A stretch of 14,047 bases of DNA from Eubacteriales Family XIII. Incertae Sedis bacterium. GTDB taxonomy: Bacteria > Bacillota > Clostridia > Peptostreptococcales > Anaerovoracaceae. The stretch covers positions 1 through 14,047 of the forward strand of contig JAIRTJ010000068.1 in assembly GCA_031254995.1 (NCBI GenBank), given 5' to 3'. The notes beneath the pieces are model-generated. The model ran no database searches. It was not told the DNA's origin and worked only from the letters and a program-made list of their open reading frames with translations. The position numbers and the translations under genes were made by a program. The stretch's first letter is position 1. Each line of letters opens with the position of its first letter. Shown here one piece after another: positions 1-6,497 of this stretch.

Positions 1-317
1 GTTTGAATCGAAATTCGCCCCGTGCCCTTTTTTGGATCGAAGAGCGGCAACAGAAGCTCCGCGCCGTCCGCGGCCATCTTTTTGATGACGATCCACGATA
101 TCTCGTCCTCCGTCGCGGAGGGATTTTCCTTGATCGTCGCTTGGATGAAGTCCTTGTAAAGATCCAATTCCGAATCCAAAACGGTTTTTACGATGACAGG
201 ATTCGTCGTGGCGCCGGTTGCGCCGCGTTCAATGGCGTAGGTCAGTTCCTTGATCGAGCATGAATCGTTCCAATACTGCGTCTCAAATTTTCGGGTCATT
301 TCGTAAAGTTTGTCCAT
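1..317 (-). CDS. Transaldolase-family protein, 5' part only (cut by left edge)
   Basis: Reading the minus strand from the ATG at 317-315 gives 105 open codons running off the edge. Residues 18-43 fit the transaldolase N-terminus: Asp18 sits where the catalytic Asp17 of E. coli TalB lies, and TTNP at 37-40 is the family signature. GRISIQ at 100-105 matches the family strand usually read as GRISIE. The Schiff-base lysine would lie beyond the edge, so activity cannot be judged. Transaldolases move a dihydroxyacetone unit between sugar phosphates in the cytoplasm. An AGGAG lies 8 nt before the ATG, and a good promoter (388-416) faces it. It is divergent from the inositol operon. It could also be a transaldolase-like aldolase with another substrate; the family is fairly sure, the reaction is not. 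Confidence 0.83.
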   Translation of the reverse strand, partial: MDKLYEMTRKFETQYWNDSCSIKELTYAIERGATGATTNPVIVKTVLDSELDLYKDFIQATIKENPSATEDEISWIVIKKMAADGAELLLPLFDPKKGTGRISIQ

Positions 318-387
318 GTGTACGCTCCTATGCATGACTCGGTTGGTAACGGAAATCGCAATCGCAACGGCGATATTTCACACAAAA

Positions 388-416
388 ATTATATTACGAA
401 GGTGCATTCTTGTAAA
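388..416 (-). promoter_or_regulatory. Sigma-70/sigma-A promoter for the transaldolase gene
   Basis: On the minus strand there is a -35 TTTACA (416-411), a 17-bp spacer and a -10 TATAAT (393-388). Transcription should start near 381, giving a leader of about 64 nt. Just downstream are a tandem AATCGC repeat (354-365) and a small inverted repeat ATCGC-aacg-GCGAT (361-374), which could serve as an operator. A TGAAATA (minus strand, 380-374) at the start site resembles part of the motif seen at the other promoters. Confidence 0.7.
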
Positions 417-520
417 GAAAAACCCGAGGACGCTTGAAAACAAGGGCTTCGGCGGGTCTGCGGCAACGGAGTTTAACCTCAAAATCGACGCTTGGAAACG
501 ACAGTTGCTTTATTAAGGAA

Positions 521-538
521 ATTATACTGTTGTATAAT
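521..538. promoter_or_regulatory. AT-rich inverted repeat, possible operator
   Basis: ATTATAC (521-527), a 4-nt loop, and GTATAAT (532-538) form a perfect 7-bp inverted repeat about 50 bp upstream of the transporter promoter. It contains TATAAT on both strands, but no well-spaced -35 accompanies either copy. A regulator site is therefore as likely as a second promoter. Confidence 0.35.
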
Positions 539-586
539 AAATATTTTCATTAAAAATGAATATCGATAACTATCACAAAATTTATG

Positions 587-615
587 TTGAAATACTTTAT
601 TGCAGGTGTTAGAAT
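587..615 (+). promoter_or_regulatory. Sigma-70/sigma-A promoter of the transporter-iol operon
   Basis: A -35 TTGAAA (587-592), a 17-bp spacer and a -10 TAGAAT (610-615) predict a start near 622 and a 60-nt leader. The -10 overlaps the palindrome AGAATTCT (611-618). The spacer holds ATTGCA (599-604). TTGAAATAC (587-595) recurs exactly at the regulator promoter on the opposite strand (11769-11761), suggesting control by the same protein. Confidence 0.75.
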
Positions 616-630
616 TCTCATATATTGAGC

Positions 631-653
631 TTGCCGTTTTTCATATTCGGCAA
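631..653 (+). other. Leader hairpin ahead of the binding-protein gene
   Basis: TTGCCG (631-636) and CGGCAA (648-653) form a 6-bp perfect stem with an 11-nt loop, ending 12 nt before the ribosome site AAAGGAGG (666-672). No U tract follows, so it does not look like a terminator. A 5' stabilising stem for a highly expressed transporter message is the simplest reading. Confidence 0.45.
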
Positions 654-681
654 ACACGGAGAAAAAAGGAGGAAGGAAGCT

Positions 682-1692
682 ATGAAAAAAAAGCTGCTTA
701 CATTTCTACTGGCCTTGATACTGGTATTTTCGGTGACCGCGATGGGCGCTTGCTCGAAGAACAACGGCGGAAACGCCAACGACTCAGGCAATCCCGCCGA
801 TAACGGCGCGGGTAAGTCCGTTAAGGTGGGATTCGTCGTTAAGTCGCTCGCGGACCAATATTGGATTTTGGTTAAGGCGGGCGCGGAGGTCGCCGCGGAG
901 GAAAACGGAGTCGACCTCACGTTCATCGCCCCCAATTCCGAGAGCGACGTGGCCAAACAGGTGGAAAATATTGAAACACTCATCGCGAACGGTGTAGACA
1001 TACTCTGCGTCGCCCCGTCCAACGATGAGACCGTGCTTCCCGCCTTGCAGTCCGCAGTGGACGCAGGCATCAAAGTCATCGCCGTCGATACGGACTCTTC
1101 GTTGCCCGACAAGATCTCGTTCATCGGGACAGGCAATGAAAACGCGGCGAGGGAAGGCGCGCTTTGGGCCGGCGAACAGATCGGCGAAGGCGGCACGGCC
1201 ATCATTCTGCGCGGCAGATTGGGCGACAAGACGCATGACGATCGCAGCGCGGGACTCGAAGCGGGATTGAAGGAAAAGGGCGTTGAAATTCTCGCGGTCG
1301 AACCCGCCGATTCCACCGAGGAATTGGGGAACAACAAGGCTCTGAACCTCGTAAACAAGTTCGAATCCGAAGGAAAGAAGGTCGATTTGATCATCACGAC
1401 GGCCGATTCGATGGCGAAGGGCGCGTACGAAGGCGTCAAGGACAAGGGCATCAAGGTCTACGGTTTCGACGGCACGATCCCCGTATGCGAACTGGTGGGA
1501 AGCGGCGACATGCTGGGAACCACCGCGCAATCGCCCTACGAGATGGGAGTCCTCGGCATCGAGACAGCCATCAAGGTCATGAACGGCGAAACGGTGGAAA
1601 AGGTCATCGATTCGGGACAGAAAGTCATCTCGATCGATAACGTCTCCGAGTTTCTGAAGGATCTGCAAGCTAAAGTCAACAGAGCCGGCTGA
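682..1692 (+). CDS. Sugar (probably inositol) ABC transporter substrate-binding lipoprotein
   Basis: A 336-aa RbsB-type periplasmic-binding-protein-fold protein. Residues 1-23 are a lipoprotein signal (KKK, hydrophobic core, then Met-Gly-Ala before Cys24). A Gly/Asn/Asp-rich linker covers about 25-45, and the two-lobed sugar-binding domain follows, starting VKVGFVVK. A VDTD motif lies at 135-138, as in ribose- and inositol-type binding proteins. The start is set by AAAGGAGG 9 nt before ATG 682; a longer frame from 625 would place extra residues before the signal peptide. It is anchored outside the membrane and hands substrate to the permease encoded two genes on. Inositol as ligand is inferred from the iol genes in the same operon; a related polyol or ribose-like sugar is possible. 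It is the first gene of the operon, followed by a 109-nt gap with strong hairpins. Confidence 0.88.
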   Translation: MKKKLLTFLLALILVFSVTAMGACSKNNGGNANDSGNPADNGAGKSVKVGFVVKSLADQYWILVKAGAEVAAEENGVDLTFIAPNSESDVAKQVENIETLIANGVDILCVAPSNDETVLPALQSAVDAGIKVIAVDTDSSLPDKISFIGTGNENAAREGALWAGEQIGEGGTAIILRGRLGDKTHDDRSAGLEAGLKEKGVEILAVEPADSTEELGNNKALNLVNKFESEGKKVDLIITTADSMAKGAYEGVKDKGIKVYGFDGTIPVCELVGSGDMLGTTAQSPYEMGVLGIETAIKVMNGETVEKVIDSGQKVISIDNVSEFLKDLQAKVNRAG

Positions 1693-1728
1693 CGATAACG
1701 CAACCGGCGCAAACGCATATCTGATGAT

Positions 1729-1775
1729 CGCATGCACTCCCGAAATGAATGTTTTGGGGGTGCATGCGCACCCTC
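1729..1775 (+). other. Two overlapping, mutually exclusive hairpins between binding-protein and ATPase genes
   Basis: Stem A pairs 1729-1741 with 1756-1768: 13 bp with one G-U pair and a 14-nt loop. Stem B pairs 1756-1763 with 1768-1775: GGGTGC/GCACCC plus two outer pairs, one of them G-U, with a 4-nt loop ATGC. Both use 1756-1763, so they cannot form together. Neither is followed by a U tract. Likely roles are protecting the 3' end of the binding-protein message so that it outnumbers the rest of the operon, or a conformational switch 11 nt before the ATPase ribosome site. Confidence 0.6.
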
Positions 1776-1785
1776 GAAATCCGGG

Positions 1786-1794
1786 AAAGGCGGT
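1786..1794 (+). promoter_or_regulatory. Ribosome binding site that decides the TTG start of the ATPase gene
   Basis: AAAGGCGGT differs by one base from the ideal AAAGGAGGT and sits 7 nt before TTG 1802. No comparable site precedes the upstream in-frame ATG at 1724 or the downstream ATG at 1817. Confidence 0.6.
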
Positions 1795-1801
1795 GCAAAA
1801 A

Positions 1802-3301
1802 TTGGGCGACGTGATTATGGAGTTGAGGAACGTCACAAAATACTTCCCCGGCGTTGTAGCGCTCAAGAATATGTCATTCCAAGTGAGAAGCGGCGAGGTT
1901 CACGGCCTGATCGGTGAAAACGGAGCAGGCAAATCCACGCTGATCAAAGTGTTTACGGGTGTAAATCAACCCGAAAAAGGCGAGATCATCATAGACGGAA
2001 GACCTATGGTTTTATCCAATCCCAACATGGCGAAAAAGGTGGGGATCGGATGCATTTATCAGGAATTGAACATCGTTCCGGACATGAGCATCACGGATAA
2101 TTTGTTCATCAATCAATACGAAAAGAAGGGGATCCTTCTCGATTACAAAAGCATGAGAAAGAAGGCCGCAGATATCATGAAACAGCTCGGGCAGGATCAT
2201 GATGTCGATATGCTCTGCGGCAAATTGGGGATCGGAGTCCAACAGATGGTGGAGATCGGAAAATCGATACTGTCGGAGGCCCGTCTCATCATCATGGACG
2301 AACCGACTTCGTCGCTTTCCGCGAAGGAAGTGGATCAGCTCATGGAGACAATTAAAATTCTGAAGAAAAAAGGCATCGCCATTGTATTTATTTCCCATAA
2401 ATTACAAGAAATATTTGACATCTGCGACAGGGTCACCGTCATCAGGGACGGCGAGCACATCAGTTGCACGCAGGTCTCTGAGATGACGAACGATCGTCTG
2501 ATCCGTGACATGGTAGGACGCGCGTTGAAGGATCTGTTCCCAAAGGAAGAAACCGTCAGGGGAGAAGAGGCGATTCGCGTGGAGAATTTGAAGAGCGCGG
2601 GCGTCATCAAGGATGTCAGCTTTGCCGCGTACACGGGCGAGGTCCTGGGGTTCGCGGGCTTGGTCGGCGCGGGACGAACGGAGGTCATGCGCGCGATATT
2701 CGGCGCGGATCCGTTTGACAGCGGTTCGATCTTCATACGCGGCGAAAAAATGAAGGCGGGACGCCCGAGAGACGCGATCAAGCGCAAGATCGCGTTCATG
2801 ACGGAGGATCGCAAAGGCGAGGGTTTGGTCTTGGACGCTTCGATCAAGAACAATCTCTTTCTCGCAACCATCGACAAAGATTGCAAATACGGATTTATTC
2901 AGCAGAAGAAATACGAGCGCCTTGGCGCCGAAAACATAAAGACCTATGACATCAAAACGCCGTCCCTGCAAACGCCCGTCGGCTCGCTGTCGGGAGGAAA
3001 TCAGCAGAAGGTGGTCATCGCCAAATGGGTCAATACCGACGCGGACATATACATCTTCGACGAGCCCACGCGAGGAATCGACGTGGGCGCTAAGATCGAA
3101 ATTTATCAAGTGATCAACAAACTCTGCCGAGAGGGGAAATGCGTCATCATGATTTCCTCGGAGCTCCCCGAGATCTTGGGCATGAGCGATCGCGTCATCG
3201 TGATGCGCGAAGGCCGCATCATGGGAGAAACGGAACGGGGAGACAGGAATTTCAATTCGGAATCCATTATGAAAGCAGCATGGGGAGGTAAGTTGTCGTG
3301 A
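1802..3301 (+). CDS. CUT2-type sugar ABC transporter, double ATP-binding protein (RbsA-like)
   Basis: From the TTG at 1802 the protein has 499 aa, the normal length for RbsA/MglA proteins, and opens MGDVIMELRNVTKYFPG as the family does. Domain 1: Walker A GENGAGKST (38-46), Q-loop Gln87, signature LGIGVQQ (142-148), Walker B ending DEP (166-168), H-loop His199. Domain 2: the usual degenerate Walker A GLVGAGRTE (286-294, Arg for Lys), TEDRK (334-338), signature LSGGNQQ (396-402), DEP (420-422). As in the family, probably only the first Walker A binds and hydrolyses ATP fully. It powers uptake from the cytoplasmic face. Its stop overlaps the permease GTG by 4 nt (GTGA), implying translational coupling. 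An in-frame ATG at 1724 would add 26 residues unlike the family and lacks a ribosome site. Confidence 0.93.
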   Translation: MGDVIMELRNVTKYFPGVVALKNMSFQVRSGEVHGLIGENGAGKSTLIKVFTGVNQPEKGEIIIDGRPMVLSNPNMAKKVGIGCIYQELNIVPDMSITDNLFINQYEKKGILLDYKSMRKKAADIMKQLGQDHDVDMLCGKLGIGVQQMVEIGKSILSEARLIIMDEPTSSLSAKEVDQLMETIKILKKKGIAIVFISHKLQEIFDICDRVTVIRDGEHISCTQVSEMTNDRLIRDMVGRALKDLFPKEETVRGEEAIRVENLKSAGVIKDVSFAAYTGEVLGFAGLVGAGRTEVMRAIFGADPFDSGSIFIRGEKMKAGRPRDAIKRKIAFMTEDRKGEGLVLDASIKNNLFLATIDKDCKYGFIQQKKYERLGAENIKTYDIKTPSLQTPVGSLSGGNQQKVVIAKWVNTDADIYIFDEPTRGIDVGAKIEIYQVINKLCREGKCVIMISSELPEILGMSDRVIVMREGRIMGETERGDRNFNSESIMKAAWGGKLS

Positions 3302-4308
3302 GCAGCGTGAATACTCTTAAAAGGATTATCGGAAAGTTGGGCCCGTTACTGGCTTTGGTATTGTTGATCATCATACTCACCATAGCGACGGACGGAAAAT
3401 TCATATCCGCGTCCAACATCATAAATATCTTTCGTCAGACGCCGATCATCGCGTTGATGGGCGTGGGCATGTTGTGCGTGATACTGCTCGGCGGCATCGA
3501 TCTGTCAGCGGGATCGATGTTGGCGATCTCCATTTGCGTCTCGGGATGCGTCTTGAAGAACTTGGGGATCAGCAGCATGTTCGTGTTGTTGCCCGTATGC
3601 ATACTCACGGGTATCGCGGCCGGGACGGTCAACGGTCTGCTTTTGACCAAATTGCATCTGCCGCACCCGTTCATCGCTACGTTGGGGACGAAAAACATCT
3701 ACCGCGGACTTGCGCTTCTGATCACGGGAGCCGCAGCCATCTCGGGATTTTCCGCAGGCGTCACATGGATCGGGACTGCGAGGGTGGGTTCGCCCCAATT
3801 CAACATCCCCGTATCCTTCATCATGACGATACTGCTCTATGCGATCACGCATATCTTCCTCACGCGCACGGGCTTGGGAAGAAAGATATATTCATTCGGC
3901 GGCAACAAAGAGGCCGCTCGTCTGGCGGGAATCAATACGGATCGCGTGCAGATCTTTTGTTACGCGGCGTCGGGATTCTTCTGTGCGATGGCGGGAATCG
4001 TCTATGTCGGCAGGCTGAATTCCGCCGTGCCGCTCGCGTCCCTCGAAGGAGATCTGGACGCCATTGCTGCCTGCATCATCGGCGGAGCTTCCTTCCTCGG
4101 CGGCAAGGGCAATGTGTGGGGAACTCTGATCGGCGCGATCATGATCGCCGTCATTCGAAACGGATGCGATCTGATGGGCGTCTCCTCCGATCTGCAACAG
4201 ATCGTGATCGGCGCGGTCATCGTGCTCGCCGTGTTTGTGGACGTATTGCGGAGCAAGGCCGAGGCGAAGGCAAAACGCCTCGCGATCGGAAAAACGCAGG
4301 ACGCCTGA
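3298..4308 (+). CDS. CUT2-type sugar ABC transporter permease (RbsC-like)
   Basis: A 336-aa, strongly hydrophobic protein with roughly eight to ten membrane segments. Family motifs are clear: GVGMLCVILLGGIDLSAGS in the N-terminal third, GGNKEAARLAGI in the cytoplasmic loop that contacts the ATPase, and GGASFLGGKGNVWGT near the end. It would form the inner-membrane channel, probably as a homodimer. Start is GTG 3298, overlapping the ATPase stop, with GGGGAGG at 3282-3288. The last codons contain an inverted repeat (4260-4266 with 4276-4282). Substrate is not readable from the permease; inositol is inferred from its operon. Confidence 0.92.
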   Translation: MSSVNTLKRIIGKLGPLLALVLLIIILTIATDGKFISASNIINIFRQTPIIALMGVGMLCVILLGGIDLSAGSMLAISICVSGCVLKNLGISSMFVLLPVCILTGIAAGTVNGLLLTKLHLPHPFIATLGTKNIYRGLALLITGAAAISGFSAGVTWIGTARVGSPQFNIPVSFIMTILLYAITHIFLTRTGLGRKIYSFGGNKEAARLAGINTDRVQIFCYAASGFFCAMAGIVYVGRLNSAVPLASLEGDLDAIAACIIGGASFLGGKGNVWGTLIGAIMIAVIRNGCDLMGVSSDLQQIVIGAVIVLAVFVDVLRSKAEAKAKRLAIGKTQDA

Positions 4309-4374
4309 GGCGGCGAGAATTTTTTTCGCAAGACGGCGGTTTGTTCGCCGCGTCGGCGAAAGCGAGGAAACGAT

Positions 4375-5394
4375 ATGGAAAAATTGCGGATCGGCGTAAT
4401 CGGGACGGGCGCCATAGGCAGGGAGCACATCAAACGGCTCTCCGAAAGGATCGTCGGATGCGAGACGGTCGCCGTGGCGGATGTCGACAGAGACGCGGCG
4501 GAGCGAGTCGCGAGCCTCTGCGGCGCGAAATGCTGCGAGAGCGGAGAGGAACTCATTCTCTCGCCGGAGGTGGACGCCGTCCTCGTCGCATCGTGGGACG
4601 CGACGCACGCGAAATACGTGTTGGCGGCTGTCGCCGAGGGAAAGTATGTATTTTGCGAAAAGCCGCTGTCGCCCGAAACGAAGGACTGCGAGAGGATATT
4701 GGAAGCCGAATCCGCGCTCGGAAAGAGGATCGTTCAGGTCGGGTTCATGCGCAGGTTCGATTCGGGATACAGGGCTTTGAAGGCCGCGATCAAGAGCGGC
4801 GTCATCGGAAATCCGCTGATGATCCACGCCTGCCACCGAAACATGACGCACGCCGCGACCATGACGTCCGAGATGTCGATCAAAAATGCGGGCATCCACG
4901 AGATCGACATCATGCGTTGGCTGTTGGAGGAGGAGTACGTGCAAGGGCAAGTCCTATTGCCGAGACAAAACGGAATTTCGCGGAAGGAGAATCTTCAAGA
5001 TCCGCAGATCATGTTGTTGCGCACGGAAAGCGGCGTGACGATCGACGTCGAGCTGAATCAGAGCTCCGGATACGGTTACGACATTCAGTGCGAGGCAGTC
5101 GGCGAGGAAGGGACGGTTCGATTGCCGGATCCCGCGACCGTCGTCACGCGGGCTAGAGGAGCTTGCTCGTTTGAGGTTCGTCCCGGGTGGGAGACGAGAT
5201 TTACCGAAGCCTACGATATCGAGCTTCAACAGTGGGTCGACGAGGTGAAGGCCGATCGCATCACGGGGCCGTCCGCGTGGGACGGCACGGTCGCGTGTCA
5301 TACGGCCGTCGTCCTGGGGGAATGCCGAGAGTCAGGGGAGATCAGGGGGATTTCATATCCGCATTGCCCGGATTTCTATAAAAACATGTTTTAA
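4375..5394 (+). CDS. iolG: Inositol 2-dehydrogenase, Bacillus IolG type, with Asn at a catalytic position
   Basis: A 339-aa Gfo/Idh/MocA-family NAD-dependent oxidoreductase. The opening RIGVIGTGAIGREH holds the Rossmann GxGxxG, and CEKP gives Lys96. VQVGFMRR, LMIHACHRN, LQDPQI, GYDIQCE and GPSAWDG follow the B. subtilis IolG sequence closely from memory. That enzyme oxidises myo-inositol (or D-chiro-inositol) to the keto form. Its catalytic triad is Lys97, Asp172, His176; here these align with Lys96, Asn171 (AAT at 4885-4887) and His175, so the Asp is replaced. Either activity is reduced, or the substrate has shifted to another inositol or sugar. Start ATG 4375 has GAGG 7 nt upstream. It lies 66 nt after the permease gene and 71 nt before a second dehydrogenase. 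Confidence 0.85.
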   Translation: MEKLRIGVIGTGAIGREHIKRLSERIVGCETVAVADVDRDAAERVASLCGAKCCESGEELILSPEVDAVLVASWDATHAKYVLAAVAEGKYVFCEKPLSPETKDCERILEAESALGKRIVQVGFMRRFDSGYRALKAAIKSGVIGNPLMIHACHRNMTHAATMTSEMSIKNAGIHEIDIMRWLLEEEYVQGQVLLPRQNGISRKENLQDPQIMLLRTESGVTIDVELNQSSGYGYDIQCEAVGEEGTVRLPDPATVVTRARGACSFEVRPGWETRFTEAYDIELQQWVDEVKADRITGPSAWDGTVACHTAVVLGECRESGEIRGISYPHCPDFYKNMF

Positions 5395-5465
5395 AAACGA
5401 ACTCGGAGATCGTCGATTCAGATCGCGTCTTCGAGATAACGCAACGCAGATACGGAGGTGAATGA

Positions 5466-6497
5466 ATGTCAAATCAATTGAGGATAGGATTGCTAGGTTT
5501 GGGAAGAATCGGAAAGTTACATGCCGCAAACATCGCCGCTTTCGCGGACAAGGCCGTCGTCGCAGCGGCGGCGGATCCGTTGGCGGACGGAGATATCGCT
5601 CGATTTGCCGACGGTCTCGGCATATCCGACCTTTCGAAAGATCCTTACGATGTCATAAACAATCCGGATGTCGACGCGCTTTTCATCTGCTCGTCCACCG
5701 CTACGCACGCGGAATTCATCATAGCCGGCGCGAAGGCGGGCAAACACATCTTCTGCGAAAAGCCCATACATACGGATCCCGCGAAAATCAGAGAGGCGTT
5801 GGATACGGTCAAGGAATGCGGCGTCAAGTTGCAGGTGGGGTTTGTTCGCAGATTTGATCACAATCACAAGAAGGTGAGGGATGTCGTCGCCTCAGGCAGG
5901 TTGGGCGCGCCGCACACGGTCAAGGTGACGTCCCGAGATCCCGATATCGCCCCGCTCTCCTATCTGGAGACGTCCGGCGGAATTTTCATGGACATGACCA
6001 TCCACGATTTTGATATGGTTCGATATCTGGTCGGCAGCGAAGCGACGGAGGTCACGGCCTACGGCTCCGTCCTCATCAACCCTGAGATCAAGGCGTTCGG
6101 CGACGCAGATACCGTCGTCGTCGCGATGAAATTCGAAAACGGCGCTTTGGGGGTGATCGACAACAGCCGCAGAGCGCCCTACGGCTACGACCAACGCACG
6201 GAGGTTCTTTGCGAAAAGGGTTGCGTCAGGGCGGAGAACGACCTGAACGATACCGCGACGATCAGTACGGTCGAGGGCGTGGAGGCGGCGAAACCGACCT
6301 GGTTCTTCCTCGAGCGGTACAACCAAGCCTTCATAGACGAAACCCTCGCCTTCACGGACGCCGTGCTGAACGACAAGGACACGCCTGTGACCGGCGAGGA
6401 CGGATTGCAACCGGTCTATATGGCTCTCGCGGCGGAAAAATCCATGAGAGAAGGTCGTCCCGTCAAATTGAGCGAAGTAAAAGGAGAGACCGAATGA
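5466..6497 (+). CDS. iolG: Inositol 2-dehydrogenase, second type
   Basis: A 343-aa Gfo/Idh/MocA oxidoreductase. The Rossmann motif GLLGLGRIGKLH is N-terminal, CEKP supplies Lys99, and MDMTIHDFDM supplies Asp176 and His180, so the Lys-Asp-His triad is intact. The C-terminal half has GALGVIDNSRRAPYGYDQR and FFLERY, typical of the inositol 2-dehydrogenase subfamily common in Firmicutes iol clusters and different from the B. subtilis type encoded just upstream. The expected reaction is myo-inositol + NAD+ to 2-keto-myo-inositol + NADH in the cytoplasm. GGAGGTG (5454-5460) fits ATG 5466 rather than the out-of-frame ATG at 5462. Its stop overlaps the next start as ATGA, so the two are probably translated together. 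Scyllo-inositol as substrate cannot be excluded. Confidence 0.88.
   Translation: MSNQLRIGLLGLGRIGKLHAANIAAFADKAVVAAAADPLADGDIARFADGLGISDLSKDPYDVINNPDVDALFICSSTATHAEFIIAGAKAGKHIFCEKPIHTDPAKIREALDTVKECGVKLQVGFVRRFDHNHKKVRDVVASGRLGAPHTVKVTSRDPDIAPLSYLETSGGIFMDMTIHDFDMVRYLVGSEATEVTAYGSVLINPEIKAFGDADTVVVAMKFENGALGVIDNSRRAPYGYDQRTEVLCEKGCVRAENDLNDTATISTVEGVEAAKPTWFFLERYNQAFIDETLAFTDAVLNDKDTPVTGEDGLQPVYMALAAEKSMREGRPVKLSEVKGETE

Larger units (their letters stand above)
318..681. other. Divergent control region, no gene
   Basis: This 364-bp gap holds no convincing coding sequence. It contains the minus-strand promoter at 388-416, a near-perfect direct repeat of 13 bp (429-441 and 487-499, one mismatch), an AT-rich palindrome (521-538), an 8-bp palindrome TATCGATA (561-568), the plus-strand promoter at 587-615 and a leader hairpin at 631-653. 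Composition changes from GC-rich near 420-500 to strongly AT-rich at 510-600. No clear riboswitch was recognised. Short open frames here lack ribosome sites. Confidence 0.7.

Noticed and set aside
553..575. Catabolite-repression (cre-like) site around ATGAATATCGATAAC
   Set aside because: The spacing between TG and CG is one base too long for the cre consensus.
1724..1801. Upstream in-frame ATG extension of the ATPase
   Set aside because: No ribosome site, the extension runs through the two hairpins, and the extra 26 residues do not resemble the family.
784..1866. 360-codon minus-strand frame opposite the binding-protein gene
   Set aside because: It covers a clear lipoprotein gene on the plus strand, has no ribosome site and no family features.
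4260..4282. 7-bp inverted repeat CGAGGCG/CGCCTCG at the 3' end of the permease gene
   Set aside because: It lies within coding sequence and has no T-run directly after it; probably chance in a GC-rich, Ala/Lys-coding stretch.
4302..4326. Possible terminator: CGCC-tga-GGCG stem then seven T residues
   Set aside because: The stem has only 4 bp and a 7-nt non-U stretch separates it from the T-run; the downstream gene is co-directional and in the same pathway.
3474..5156. 560-codon open frame across the permease and first iolG
   Set aside because: Arg/His/Gly-rich translation with no recognisable motif, out of frame with two well-supported genes; a GC-driven shadow.
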